Numbered from the stretch's first letter, positions 16,777 to 25,797 are shown. The stretch is DNA of 64,000 nt from JADLHS01 sp036274115 (GCA_036274115.1 DASUGI010000036.1:1-64000); one strand, 5' to 3'. A program made the numbers and translations. Notes: generated from the letters alone by a model not told the origin.

Positions 16777-17301
16777 ATGCAGGCACTCAGGATAGACTTG
16801 CGAGCAGACCAAGTTAAGCTGCGAGAGTACTTTAGAAAGCGTGTGGCCGAACACAATGCAGCCCTACATCCATTGCAGGTGGGTCTAGTGTCGGTAGGCT
16901 TCCAATTTGATCAATCTGGATGGGTGGCGCTTTACTTCGATACAAGGCGGCCCGCTCTGTGGGACGGCGAGTGGACGGTCCATCTAACCGGGAATACGAT
17001 TGAGCATCCAACTTGGTTTGAGGCCGTAGACAAGTTCTGTGAAGGTGAGCCATTCGAGATCATTGATCTGGCCGGAGTCCTCCGTCAGTTATCAGTTCAG
17101 TCTCTATACGGACAGAGTGTCGATGCCTACTTCTCCCAGTTGTTCGGAACCTTCATACTTGATTCAATGAGAACGTTCGTTGCTCAGGGAATTTTCTCTA
17201 CGCTGCCAAAAGTGCCGCGCTGTCCTTACGTCGTCGAGTCTCTCCCCGGAGGCTTCACTTGGCCGTCCCTGAATGAGTATGGCACCAAGAATATCCTCTA
17301 G
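16777..17301 (+). CDS. Hypothetical protein, 174 aa
   Basis: An ATG at 16777 (MQALRIDLRADQVKLREYF) or an in-frame GTG at 16750 opens this gene; it follows the carbonic anhydrase closely on the same strand. No family is recognised. The protein is soluble, mixed alpha/beta in appearance, with a central SGWVALYFDTRRPALWDGEW segment and a C-terminal PLPGG-like patch (VESLPGGFTWPSL). Codons such as AGA, CTA and ATA are more frequent, and the GC content looks lower than in the neighbours, so it may be a recent arrival. Confidence 0.65.
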   Translation: MQALRIDLRADQVKLREYFRKRVAEHNAALHPLQVGLVSVGFQFDQSGWVALYFDTRRPALWDGEWTVHLTGNTIEHPTWFEAVDKFCEGEPFEIIDLAGVLRQLSVQSLYGQSVDAYFSQLFGTFILDSMRTFVAQGIFSTLPKVPRCPYVVESLPGGFTWPSLNEYGTKNIL

Positions 17302-17323
17302 CCCTGCTTAAACCGTCCACCAT

Positions 17324-18598
17324 TCACTTCGCCGCCTCTAATCCCGCCACCTCCGCATCCTTCACGATAACCGGCTCGCCCTTCTTGGGGCTGATCTTCA
17401 CGTTCCTGAGTTGAACGCCTTTCGCATTGCGGATTTCCAATCCCTTTTCTTCGGCGGTGATGGTTACGTTCTCCAGCAGGACATTCTCAATCTGACTTTC
17501 CGGCAGGCCCACAATGACTCCCGCTCCCTTGCTGCTCGTCGCCGTCAAATTCCTGATGGTGATGTTCCGGTATTTCGGTGTGGTTGCAGTGACTGGCTGG
17601 GCCGTATCCGTCGCCGGAATCTTCGGATAGTAGCTCGTGATGGTAATCGCGCCGCGCACATCCTTCATCGTGATGTCTTCGCAGACCAGATTCTCCACCG
17701 TGCCGCCGCGTTTGCGATCCGACTTGATGCGAATGCCATTGTCCGTGTTCTCAAACGTGCAATTCTTCACCAGCACATTCTTCACCCCGCCCACGGTTTC
17801 ACTGCCAATGCTCATGCCGTGACCGTGCTTGAACGTGCAATCCGTGATCGTCAAATCTTCACAGGCAAACTCGCGCCCATCCATCCGCTTGCCAGACTTC
17901 ACCGCCACGTTGTCGTCGCCCACATCAATCAGGCATTTGGTAATCGTCACCCGCCGGCTCACGCTGGGGTCAATCGCGTCCGTGTTCGCCGCGCTTTCCG
18001 GCGCGAGAATCGTCACGTTCGTAATCAACACGTCATCGCACTCTGTCGGCACGAGATGGAACTTGGGCGCGTTCTGAATCGTCACATCGCGCACCACGAG
18101 ATTCTTCACCCGCGTCAGCACAATCAGATTCGGTCGGGGCAACGTATAGCCCGACACCTTCCGCCGCGCTTCCTCCGCCGCTTCCCACCACACCGCGCCA
18201 CTGCCCTCAATTGTCCCCTTGCCCGCAATGGTGACATTCTCCAAATCCTTTCCGCTGATGAACGGGACGAAGTCTCCATTGCCCTTTGCCTTCGTCCAAT
18301 CGCCCGGCGTTTTCATGAAGTCGTTTTGATTTGTCGAAGCCAGCAACATCGCTCCCTCTTCAATCAACAAAGTCGTCTTCGTGCGAATCGTCAGCGGCTG
18401 GCTCAAATACGTCCCTTTCGGCAGCACGACCGTGCCGCCCGCCTTGCCGGATTCATCCAGCGCTTTCTGAATCGCCGCAGTATCGAGAGTCACCCCGTCG
18501 CCCTTAGCCCCGAGTTCACGCACGTTGAAAATCTTTGAGGTCTGCGCTTGCACTGCGCCACAAACGATGAGCAAGACCACCACCGTCGCCACCGACAT
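17324..18598 (-). CDS. Secreted polygalacturonase, GH28
   Basis: The start at 18598 (MSVATVVVLLIVCGAVQAQ) gives a signal peptide and 424 residues. The body is a right-handed beta-helix opening with FNVRELGAKGDGVTLDTAAIQKAL. The GH28 catalytic acids are visible: N205-T-D207 in NTDAID and D228-D229 in GDDNVAVKSG, followed by GHGMSIGSE and GIRIKS. It hydrolyses alpha-1,4-galacturonan. The same frame stays open to an ATG at 18811, 5 bp after the pectinesterase stop, but the intervening 71 codons cross two palindromic repeats and give an arginine-rich leader. It is the last gene of the pectin operon beginning at 24507. Confidence 0.93.
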   Translation of the reverse strand: MSVATVVVLLIVCGAVQAQTSKIFNVRELGAKGDGVTLDTAAIQKALDESGKAGGTVVLPKGTYLSQPLTIRTKTTLLIEEGAMLLASTNQNDFMKTPGDWTKAKGNGDFVPFISGKDLENVTIAGKGTIEGSGAVWWEAAEEARRKVSGYTLPRPNLIVLTRVKNLVVRDVTIQNAPKFHLVPTECDDVLITNVTILAPESAANTDAIDPSVSRRVTITKCLIDVGDDNVAVKSGKRMDGREFACEDLTITDCTFKHGHGMSIGSETVGGVKNVLVKNCTFENTDNGIRIKSDRKRGGTVENLVCEDITMKDVRGAITITSYYPKIPATDTAQPVTATTPKYRNITIRNLTATSSKGAGVIVGLPESQIENVLLENVTITAEEKGLEIRNAKGVQLRNVKISPKKGEPVIVKDAEVAGLEAAK

Positions 18599-18616
18599 GA
18601 GGCGGATGCGCCGCCC

Positions 18617-18684
18617 GGAGCGCGGACCACTGAGTCCGCGCGAACCCAACTCTCGGAACTCGCGGACTCGGCGGTCCGCGCTCC
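18617..18684. repeat. Palindromic repeat 1 in the GH28 5' region
   Basis: GGAGCGCGGACCACTGAG... (18617-18640) pairs with 18661-18684, 22 of 24 positions matching when the right arm is reverse-complemented. The loop is 20 bp. It sits between the pectinesterase gene and the GH28 signal peptide codons. Confidence 0.88.
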
Positions 18685-18693
18685 TGATTCTCC

Positions 18694-18764
18694 GGGAGCG
18701 CTGGCGTCCCGCCGGCGAGTTACTGATGGTTCGGCCGCCTTGCCGACGGGACGTCGGCGCTCCC
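18694..18764. repeat. Palindromic repeat 2 in the GH28 5' region
   Basis: GGGAGCGCTGGCGTCCCGCC... (18694-18719) pairs with 18739-18764, about 22 of 26 identical after reverse complementing. It follows repeat 1 by 9 bp and has a different sequence, so two distinct elements are stacked here. Confidence 0.85.
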
Positions 18765-18816
18765 AGGTTCACGTCGCCGGTTAAGTTCACGCTCGAGAGC
18801 ATTCGCTTCATCTTGT

Positions 18817-19815
18817 TTAGTATTTTCCCTGCGCCAGTGGATTCCAGCCATCCTGCCCACCCAGCACTGCGTTCACGCTGATCTGTCTGGCCTCAGCCTC
18901 AGCCAATTGCCTGGCCCATTTCACCCGTTTGCCGTCATTCGCGCCCGCCCCCGTGCTGCCGAACTCAGCATAACGCGTCGTCTTCTCCCGATCGGGTTTG
19001 CCCCAATTGTTCCAACCCTCAGGTCGGACGACTTCCGACATCTTCGTGTTCAAGAACGCCACCGCTGCAAAGTCGCGCCAGGGCCGTCCCAAATACGTCT
19101 TCGCCCCTGGAACACCCGTAATCTCACAATTCGAAAAGACGTATCCATACCGATTCGTATCCGGCGTGGAAGCCGCAGTGATGTAGCCGTCGCGCAAGCA
19201 ATGAATCTTGCATCGCTCGAACCAACACGTTGCGCCACCGAAAATAAAATCCACGTGCCCTTCGATGTAACAATTCTCGAAGTAATGCCGACCGCGATTC
19301 ACCAGAATCGTGTCCTGCCAGCCAAGGAAACGGCAGTTGCGAAACACCGCGCGATCGCCATCCACTCGAATCGCCAATGCCTGCCCAACCGGCCCGGCAG
19401 AATTCTCAAACGTGAGGTTCTCCGCCGTGAAATCCTCGGCATCGATTTGCACCGACGGCGTGCGGAAGGTGCCAATGGGCTTTCCATCCGGCCCGGTCAG
19501 GTTCGCGTTGAGATTGTAAGTCAGAATCGTTTTCTCCGCGTTCTCGCCAACGAGATGGAAAAAGCGTTTCTCGCGCTGGATATAAAGCACCTCGCGATAA
19601 GTTCCCGGCTTGATGCGAATGACCACTGGATTGGTCGCAAAGCCCATGGGCACGGACATAATCGCCGCCTGCACATTCGTGAACTGGCCGCTGCCGTCCT
19701 GGGCGACAGAAATCTCTGTCACGCGCAGCGAAGCGGCAGACGCCGGCGCCGATGCTGCACAACCTGCGCTCAGTGCGGCGAGTAAGGCGACAAAGATTCG
19801 AAGTCTGGCTTTCAT
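18817..19815 (-). CDS. Secreted pectin methylesterase, CE8
   Basis: The 332-residue protein has a signal peptide (MKARLRIFVALLAALSAGCAASAPASA); the AGCAAS could also be a lipobox. The pectinesterase motifs are complete: GTYREVLYI near residue 72, GQALAI, catalytic D168 in GWQDTI, D189 in VDFIFGG and the LGRPWR arginine. The 21-residue spacing of the two aspartates matches well-studied CE8 enzymes. It removes methyl esters from homogalacturonan, preparing it for the polygalacturonases encoded in the same operon. It follows the GH43 gene after a palindromic repeat. Confidence 0.95.
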   Translation of the reverse strand: MKARLRIFVALLAALSAGCAASAPASAASLRVTEISVAQDGSGQFTNVQAAIMSVPMGFATNPVVIRIKPGTYREVLYIQREKRFFHLVGENAEKTILTYNLNANLTGPDGKPIGTFRTPSVQIDAEDFTAENLTFENSAGPVGQALAIRVDGDRAVFRNCRFLGWQDTILVNRGRHYFENCYIEGHVDFIFGGATCWFERCKIHCLRDGYITAASTPDTNRYGYVFSNCEITGVPGAKTYLGRPWRDFAAVAFLNTKMSEVVRPEGWNNWGKPDREKTTRYAEFGSTGAGANDGKRVKWARQLAEAEARQISVNAVLGGQDGWNPLAQGKY

Positions 19816-19914
19816 GCTTGAATTGGATTGCGCTGAAGTTAGACGGCAGTGGCGACAAAGTCAGGCCGCACGTTCTGCAAAGCAGCTTGAATATTCGGCA
19901 TGACCTCAAGAACG

Positions 19915-19985
19915 TAGCCGCCGACGTCAGGAGGCGGATTGGTTTGATCACTTGACTGATCCGCCTCCACACGTCGGCGGCTACA
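19915..19985. repeat. Palindromic repeat between GH43 and CE8 genes
   Basis: GTAGCCGCCGACGTCAGGAG... (19915-19940) pairs with 19960-19985; 24 of 26 positions match after reverse complementing, around a 19-bp loop. It occupies most of the gap between the GH43 stop and the pectinesterase start. It could attenuate the transcript or merely be a dispersed element. Confidence 0.88.
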
Positions 19986-20000
19986 ACGCAAGACGGAGAT

Positions 20001-21608
20001 TCACACAAGCTCGCCACAGAAGCGGAAGTAATCGAAATCCGCGAAGCCGCCAGCCTTGCCGATGCGCGAACAATACACACCAACCTTTGCGCCAATCCAT
20101 TTGCCCGCGACGGCCTGGAAGCTGTCGGGAACGGAATGCTGCACACCAGTACCAGTCACGACACTGAAGCGGCACACACCACCGTCTCCCACGCTGACGC
20201 GGAGCCGCGCTGAGGCGTCTGGCACTTTCACCAAAACTTGATCGCGACCATTGAGCCGGAAGATGACGCAGCATTCTCCGCCGCACTTTCGCAGCGCCAA
20301 TGTCGTGTGAACTCCTCCCGTCACCACCAACCCCGCTTCATCGCCGTCCTCGGCTGGCGACAACTCCAGTTGGGTATCCACGGTGAAGGCGCGCGCCGGA
20401 AATTTTTGCAACAGGAGATGCGGCATCCTGGCAAGATCATTGTCAGGCGCGGCCTGCGCGTAGAGCCGCAGCCATCCGGGTCGCGCGGTAAGCGAATGCC
20501 ACTCGTCCCGGTGATTCGCATACCACTGCCATTGCAGACCTAATTTAGAGGACGTGAATTCGTCGCTGGTCTGAAGAATCGTAGCAGCCGGCGTCAGGAG
20601 GCACGGACTTCGTTCCGCTTTGAGCCTCGTCACCTCGGCTGCTACCGGCTTTTGAAAATGAGCCACGGGTTCACCAATGCCGTTGCCGTCCTGGTCACGG
20701 CCAATCAATGGCCAGCCATCCTGCCACTCGACCGGCTGCAAATGAACGATGCGGCCATAAACTCCCGCGTCCTGAAAATGCAGAAACCACCATTCGCCTT
20801 GCGCGGTTGCTATCATCCCACCCTGGTGCGGTCCATTCACCGGAGTATTGCCTTGTTCGAGCACGATCCGGTCTTCGTAGGGACCAAAAATGTTCCGCGA
20901 CCGCAAACACGTTTGCCAACCGGTCGTCACGCCGCCTGCCGGCGCGAGAAGGTAGTACCACCCATCGCGCTTCAGAAACTTCGGGCCTTCAATCGTGTGC
21001 TGGCGTTCGGGTTGATCGAAAACGATCTGGCCTTCGCCCAGCAAACGCGAGCCGTCCGGTGACATCGGACAAACGCGCAACTTGTGTTTCAGTCCCGAAC
21101 GCGAATGCGCATAGGCGTGGGCCAGATAGGCTTTGCCATCGTCGTCCCAAAGCGGACACGGATCAATCAGCCCCTTGCCCGCTTGCACCAAATGCGGCTC
21201 CGTCCATTGGCCACGCGGATCGTCGGCCGTGATTACGTAAATGCCTTCGTCCGGCGTGGGAAAGAAAATCCAGAACTTGCCCGCGTGAAAGCGAATGCTC
21301 GGCGCCCAGACTCCGCAGCCGTGTTGAACCTCGTTGTAGCAGTCACCCGGAACATTCTTCAACGCGTGATTTACCAGCGTCCAATTCACCAGGTCGCGCG
21401 AATGCAGGATCGGCAGTCCGGGCGTGCAATTGAACGATGATGCCGTCATCCAGAAATCATCCCCGTGTCGAATCACATCCGGATCAGAGTAGTCCGCGTA
21501 AAGAATCGGATTACGATACGTGCCGTCGCCGCAATCCGGCGTCCACGGATACGCGTAGTTCACTTGCGTAGCAGTTGAATCTGCCACGCCTTTTTCCGTT
21601 GCCTTCAT
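20001..21608 (-). CDS. Cytoplasmic glycoside hydrolase family 43
   Basis: The 535-residue protein has no signal peptide. Its N-terminal five-bladed propeller shows the GH43 acids: D42 in YSDPDVI (base), the Asp in GLIDPCPLWDDDG (transition-state) and E207 in IEGPKF (acid). The C-terminal 190 residues form a beta-sandwich of the type found on GH43 beta-xylosidase/arabinofuranosidase-like enzymes. It overlaps the upstream MFS transporter by 4 bp (ATGA), so the transported oligosaccharide is probably its substrate, with release of a xylose, arabinose or related residue inside the cell. Exact specificity is not readable. Confidence 0.9.
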   Translation of the reverse strand: MKATEKGVADSTATQVNYAYPWTPDCGDGTYRNPILYADYSDPDVIRHGDDFWMTASSFNCTPGLPILHSRDLVNWTLVNHALKNVPGDCYNEVQHGCGVWAPSIRFHAGKFWIFFPTPDEGIYVITADDPRGQWTEPHLVQAGKGLIDPCPLWDDDGKAYLAHAYAHSRSGLKHKLRVCPMSPDGSRLLGEGQIVFDQPERQHTIEGPKFLKRDGWYYLLAPAGGVTTGWQTCLRSRNIFGPYEDRIVLEQGNTPVNGPHQGGMIATAQGEWWFLHFQDAGVYGRIVHLQPVEWQDGWPLIGRDQDGNGIGEPVAHFQKPVAAEVTRLKAERSPCLLTPAATILQTSDEFTSSKLGLQWQWYANHRDEWHSLTARPGWLRLYAQAAPDNDLARMPHLLLQKFPARAFTVDTQLELSPAEDGDEAGLVVTGGVHTTLALRKCGGECCVIFRLNGRDQVLVKVPDASARLRVSVGDGGVCRFSVVTGTGVQHSVPDSFQAVAGKWIGAKVGVYCSRIGKAGGFADFDYFRFCGELV

Positions 21609-22957
21609 TGCCGTTCCTCTCTTCCAATCCTCGGGACTAAAATTTGAATGGCCAACAGCGAAAGCAGGTACATCCCCGAGAAATAAGCGAAGACGTAAAC
21701 GTAACTTCCGGTCTTGTCCAAAATAGCCCCCGTGATGATGTTCACGAACCCTCCTGTCAGGTACGCGGCGAATCCGCCCATCCCCACCACCGAGCTGATG
21801 GTTTCCCGCGGCATCGTGTCCGCCACCACGCTAAACAAGTTCGCCGACCAACCCTGGTGCGCAGAGCCGGCGATACCAACGATGGCAACAGCCATCCAAA
21901 CGGCCGGCACGTAGGGCGCAAAAAAAATTGGCGCGACGCAGAGCGCACAGACGAGCAACGCCGTCTTGCGCGCTTTGTTGAGCGACCAGCCTATGGCCAG
22001 CAGCTTGCCCGCGAACCAGCCCCCGAGCACTCCACCCGCGGTCGCCACCAGAAAGAAGACGCTGGTCCAACCGCTGGTTTGCCCCTGCGAAAGGGAAAAT
22101 CCCTTCTGCAGAAAGTCGGGAATGAAGAACTGATAAAACCCCCAGGCCGGCCCGGCCAGAATGCTGGCAATCAGGTAGGCCCAGGCAGCGCGAAACCCGA
22201 GAAGCTTTGGCCATGGTACTTTGGCTGGTGTTTGTTCTGCCGCCGGCTGTCCTTCCTGGATGTAAGCGAGTTCGCTCGCTGAGAGCCGGGGATGTTCGGC
22301 TGGCGCGCGATAAAACATTTTCCACGCAACAACCCAGAGCAGTCCGACGGCGCCGGTGAGATAGAAGGTGAGTTGAAACCCCGCCGTGGCGAAGAGGTAA
22401 CTCACGATGAGCGGACAAAGCATGGCGCCAACATTGGAGCCGGCGTTAAACCAGCCCGTGGCCAGCGCCCGCTCTTTCAGCGGAAACCATTCGGCCACGG
22501 TCTTGATCGCGGCGGGAAAATTGCCGCCCTGGCAGATGCCCAGCGCAATGCGACCATAGATGAAGCCCGCGGCGGTCATCGGAACAGTTACCACAGAGAT
22601 CACGAGATACGGAAAGGTCGTTTTGATCTGCGGAGCAATCGCCGTGACGGAGCTTTTCAGGTCGAGAAACGCCACCAGCCCATGCAAGCCGGCAGTGATA
22701 CTCCAGGCCCCGACAAACCAAGGCAGCGCCTTCGCCACACCCCATTTGTCGCTGAGACGTCCGCCGAGCAGATAACCGAAGGCGTAAGCAAAGGAAAAGG
22801 CGCCCGAGATGTAACCGTAGTCGGTGTTGCTCCAGCCGAACATCTCACTGAGCGGCGTTTTCAGGACACTGATGGTCAGCCGATCCAGGTAGTTGATCAG
22901 CACCGAGAAGAACAGCAGCCCGCAAATCACCCAACGATAATTTCCGCCGGGCTTCAT
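21605..22957 (-). CDS. MFS transporter, hexuronate (ExuT-like) family
   Basis: The 450-residue protein has about 12 hydrophobic segments. The signature loop GGRLSDKWG after TM2, and LGICQGGNFPAAIKTVAEWFP in TM4-TM5, are those of the anion:cation symporter group that includes ExuT. It likely imports galacturonate or short galacturonides released by the secreted pectinases. It is coupled by 4-bp overlaps to the polygalacturonase gene upstream and the GH43 gene downstream, so translation of the three is linked. Confidence 0.9.
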   Translation of the reverse strand: MKPGGNYRWVICGLLFFSVLINYLDRLTISVLKTPLSEMFGWSNTDYGYISGAFSFAYAFGYLLGGRLSDKWGVAKALPWFVGAWSITAGLHGLVAFLDLKSSVTAIAPQIKTTFPYLVISVVTVPMTAAGFIYGRIALGICQGGNFPAAIKTVAEWFPLKERALATGWFNAGSNVGAMLCPLIVSYLFATAGFQLTFYLTGAVGLLWVVAWKMFYRAPAEHPRLSASELAYIQEGQPAAEQTPAKVPWPKLLGFRAAWAYLIASILAGPAWGFYQFFIPDFLQKGFSLSQGQTSGWTSVFFLVATAGGVLGGWFAGKLLAIGWSLNKARKTALLVCALCVAPIFFAPYVPAVWMAVAIVGIAGSAHQGWSANLFSVVADTMPRETISSVVGMGGFAAYLTGGFVNIITGAILDKTGSYVYVFAYFSGMYLLSLLAIQILVPRIGREERQ

Positions 22958-24507
22958 TTAATGCGCACTTCCTCCACGTTAACATCCGCGCCTAATCCAA
23001 ATTCGATTCTGGCTTCCGTCAAATCACATGACTCCAATGTCACTGCACGCGAAGTCTTGCCAGCGAGATACAAGAACAATTCAGTCCCCTTTTGCGCGTT
23101 GGATTTGCGAATCGTGATATCGGCCACCTCCCTTAAGTCGAACGCCGCGCCTTTTTTGGCGGGAGTAATCTGCACGTTGTCGAAGATCAATCCCTTCGCG
23201 TAATTCACCACCGCGCCTTTGGTGGATTTGACCGTCATGTTCATGAACCGGATGTTCTCGATGGGCGAATCATCCAGGCCTTGAATCAAAATCGCTGTTG
23301 GCGCGCCATCGCCCGTTATCTTCTCAAATTGCATGTTACGAAACACCGGAGGCTTCTCGTTCGCGGCCTTATTTTTGTCCGCGCTATAATCCATGTTCAG
23401 GATGGCGACCTCATACTTCATCTCCTTGACCTTGAGATTCCGGGCGTAAATGTTCTCCACCACGCCGCCGCGACCACGCCGAGACTTGATCCGAATGGCC
23501 CGGTCCGTGCCCTCGAACTCGCAATCCTCCATGAACACATTCCGCACGTCGCCGGACATCTCGCTGCCAATCACCAGTCCACCATGCCCGCGTTTGCTGA
23601 AGCAATTCCGCATGATGACATTCTCCGTGGGCCGGCCCACCCGCCAGCCGTCTTCGTTGTAACCCGACTTGAGCACCACGCAATCATCGCCGGTATCGAA
23701 CGTACAGTTCTCGATGAGCATGTCCCGACACGAGTCAGGATCAATGCCGTCGTTGTTCGGACCATCCGTGATGACCTTCACACCGCGAATCGTGGTGTTC
23801 TGACAATAGATCGGGTGAATCGTCCAGTTCGGTCCGCTGCCAATGGTGAAATCCTCCAGCAGAATGTTCGTGCAACCGACAAAGCTCAGAAAGCTTGGAC
23901 GAATCGCGGCCTCGGTCGTGCCGAACACACGCTGCTCGACCGGCACTCCTTTTGCGCCCATCTCGAATCCCTGCTTCGTCTCTCGCGATTTCCAATCCCA
24001 CCAGGCCTTGGCATTGCCGTTGAGTTTGCCCTTGCCAGTAACGGCGATGTTCGTGCAATCACGCGCGTAAATCAGCGGCGAATAATTGTAGAGTTCAATC
24101 CCGCCCACACGCACGAGCACCGGCGGCAAATAATCCTCGAACTTGTCGCTAAAGATGATTTCCGCCCCTTCTGCCAGATGCAGATTCACGCCGCTTCGCA
24201 AATGAATCGGGCCGGTGAGGAATTTCCCCGCGGGCACAACGACCCGTCCGCCACCAGCCTGGGCGCACGCCTCAATGGCTTTGCGGAACGCGGCGGAATT
24301 AACCGTCGTTCCCTCCCCTGCCCCGCCAAATTTCGTCACATCAAAATCACGATCCGCGAACGTCGGCGGGACAATCCGCTTCAAGATCTGCGGAACGGCC
24401 GCCCATGGATCGTTCGGAACTGACGCCGCCCACACCGACGAACATAAACTCAGCGCCACGGCGAGACACAGCAGTCCGTATCGCTGGAATCGAGTCGGTG
24501 AAATCAT
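22954..24507 (-). CDS. Secreted polygalacturonase, GH28 (operon head)
   Basis: The 517-residue protein has a signal peptide (RYGLLCLAVALSLCSSVWA). The beta-helix starts with FDVTKFGGAGEGTTVNSAAFRKAI. The catalytic acids are D253 in NNDGID and D274-D275 in DTGDDCVVLKSG, followed by GHGGLVIGSE and AIRIKS. This is the longer Bacteroidetes/Verrucomicrobia type of GH28, often exo-acting or rhamnogalacturonan-active, so the exact linkage is open. It heads the minus-strand operon and faces the XylR-type regulator over a 126-bp region with a direct-repeat operator. Confidence 0.93.
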   Translation of the reverse strand: MISPTRFQRYGLLCLAVALSLCSSVWAASVPNDPWAAVPQILKRIVPPTFADRDFDVTKFGGAGEGTTVNSAAFRKAIEACAQAGGGRVVVPAGKFLTGPIHLRSGVNLHLAEGAEIIFSDKFEDYLPPVLVRVGGIELYNYSPLIYARDCTNIAVTGKGKLNGNAKAWWDWKSRETKQGFEMGAKGVPVEQRVFGTTEAAIRPSFLSFVGCTNILLEDFTIGSGPNWTIHPIYCQNTTIRGVKVITDGPNNDGIDPDSCRDMLIENCTFDTGDDCVVLKSGYNEDGWRVGRPTENVIMRNCFSKRGHGGLVIGSEMSGDVRNVFMEDCEFEGTDRAIRIKSRRGRGGVVENIYARNLKVKEMKYEVAILNMDYSADKNKAANEKPPVFRNMQFEKITGDGAPTAILIQGLDDSPIENIRFMNMTVKSTKGAVVNYAKGLIFDNVQITPAKKGAAFDLREVADITIRKSNAQKGTELFLYLAGKTSRAVTLESCDLTEARIEFGLGADVNVEEVRIK

Positions 24508-24548
24508 TGCGCTCAGTTTATCTGCAATCGTTGGTTAACAGAACTGGG

Positions 24549-24581
24549 ACTTTGTGCAAACCGCATTTGATTTTGTGCCAA
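24549..24581. promoter_or_regulatory. Candidate operator: 21-bp-spaced direct repeat
   Basis: Two copies of A(C/T)TTTGTGC(A/C)AA start at 24549 and 24570, 10 of 12 bases identical and exactly two helical turns apart. AraC-family proteins such as AraC and XylR bind half-sites in this arrangement. The pair lies in the 126-bp divergent region between the GH28 operon and the XylR-type gene, about 40-50 bp from each start codon. Binding is inferred. Confidence 0.6.
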
Positions 24582-24633
24582 TTGACTTCGCGGCTTGAAA
24601 TGACGTCGCCCTCCGGTCACTTTTGGCTCTCTC

Positions 24634-25797
24634 ATGCACAAGAATCGCAAACGTGTTCTGCTCGCGATGGGCTGGTATGACTACCGGCTGCACGCGGGCA
24701 TTGCCAAATACGCGCTCGAACATGACTGGCATCTTTGCCCGGACACCACCAAAGAAAAAGTCATTCCCTGGGGCTGGGAAGGCGACGGCATTCTCGCGTG
24801 GCTCGGCCGCGGCGACGATCTGGCGGACTTCGTGACCCAGGCTGGCAAGCCAACTGTTGACTTCAGTTTCCGTCGTCCGCACTTGAATTATCCGCGTGTG
24901 CTGGTGGATCACACCGCGGTGGCTCGACTCGTCGTCGAACATTTTCTGTCTCGCGGTCACCGCAACTTTGCGTATTACAGCGACGTCAACAATTGGGCTT
25001 ACGAGGAGAATGGCCAGGGATTTTTTGCCGCGCTGAAGGATTCCGGGCACGACGGCGAATGGATTTGCTGGCATCGTTCGTCGCATTTCACGGACGGCTA
25101 TCTTCAGTGGAAACACAAGCGCAACTGGCTTGCGGCGGAACTCAAGCGCCTGCCCAAGCCGCTCGCCCTGTTTACCGCATCCGACGATCACGCCGTCGAA
25201 GCGCTGGAAATTTGCGAGAACCTCGGCCTCGCCGTTCCAGACGATGTGAGCATCGTGGGTACGGATAATTCCCTGCTGGCCGTGGATGCCATGCACACGC
25301 CGATTTCCAGTGTGGACACGAATCTCGAACTCGTGGGCTACCGCGGCGCGGCATTGCTGGACGACTTGATGGCGCGCAAAAAGGCCGCACGACTCACCTC
25401 GCCGTTGCGCATCGCGCCTCATGGTCTGATTGCCCGCAAGAGCAGCGACTTGCTCGCCATCAATCATCCGGGCGTGGCTCGGGCCTTGCGCTTTCTGATG
25501 GAACACTCGCACGAAGCCATCGGCGTGGATGATTTGGCGAAAGCGGCGGCGATGTCGCGACGCGGTTTGCATCAGGCGTTTCTCGAACAACTCGGTCGCC
25601 CGCCCGGGCACGAACTTCAACGCGTGCGCCTGGAACGGGCCAAACGCCAGATCATCGAGTCGGACGAGAAATTGGAATCCATCGGCGAGAGCTGCGGCTA
25701 CCAGAGCGCGAACAGTTTCTGGTTCGCCTTCAAGAATGCTTTTGGCCTCTCTCCCAAGCAATATCGGGAGAAGCACTCCCACAAGCACGCGGTCTGA
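24634..25797 (+). CDS. XylR-type transcriptional regulator (LacI-like sensor plus AraC HTH)
   Basis: The 387-residue protein has a periplasmic-binding-like sensor domain over residues 8-275 (LLAMGWYDYRLHAGIAKYA, PRVLVDHTAVARLV, VSIVGTDNS) and an AraC-type double HTH over about 285-383 (VDDLAKAAAMSRRGLHQAF, then ESCGYQSANSFWFAFKNAFGLSPKQYR). This is the architecture of E. coli XylR. It should sense a sugar or uronate and act on the divergent pectin operon through the direct repeat between them. Translation starts at MHKNRKRVLL after the divergent promoter region. Confidence 0.93.
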   Translation: MHKNRKRVLLAMGWYDYRLHAGIAKYALEHDWHLCPDTTKEKVIPWGWEGDGILAWLGRGDDLADFVTQAGKPTVDFSFRRPHLNYPRVLVDHTAVARLVVEHFLSRGHRNFAYYSDVNNWAYEENGQGFFAALKDSGHDGEWICWHRSSHFTDGYLQWKHKRNWLAAELKRLPKPLALFTASDDHAVEALEICENLGLAVPDDVSIVGTDNSLLAVDAMHTPISSVDTNLELVGYRGAALLDDLMARKKAARLTSPLRIAPHGLIARKSSDLLAINHPGVARALRFLMEHSHEAIGVDDLAKAAAMSRRGLHQAFLEQLGRPPGHELQRVRLERAKRQIIESDEKLESIGESCGYQSANSFWFAFKNAFGLSPKQYREKHSHKHAV

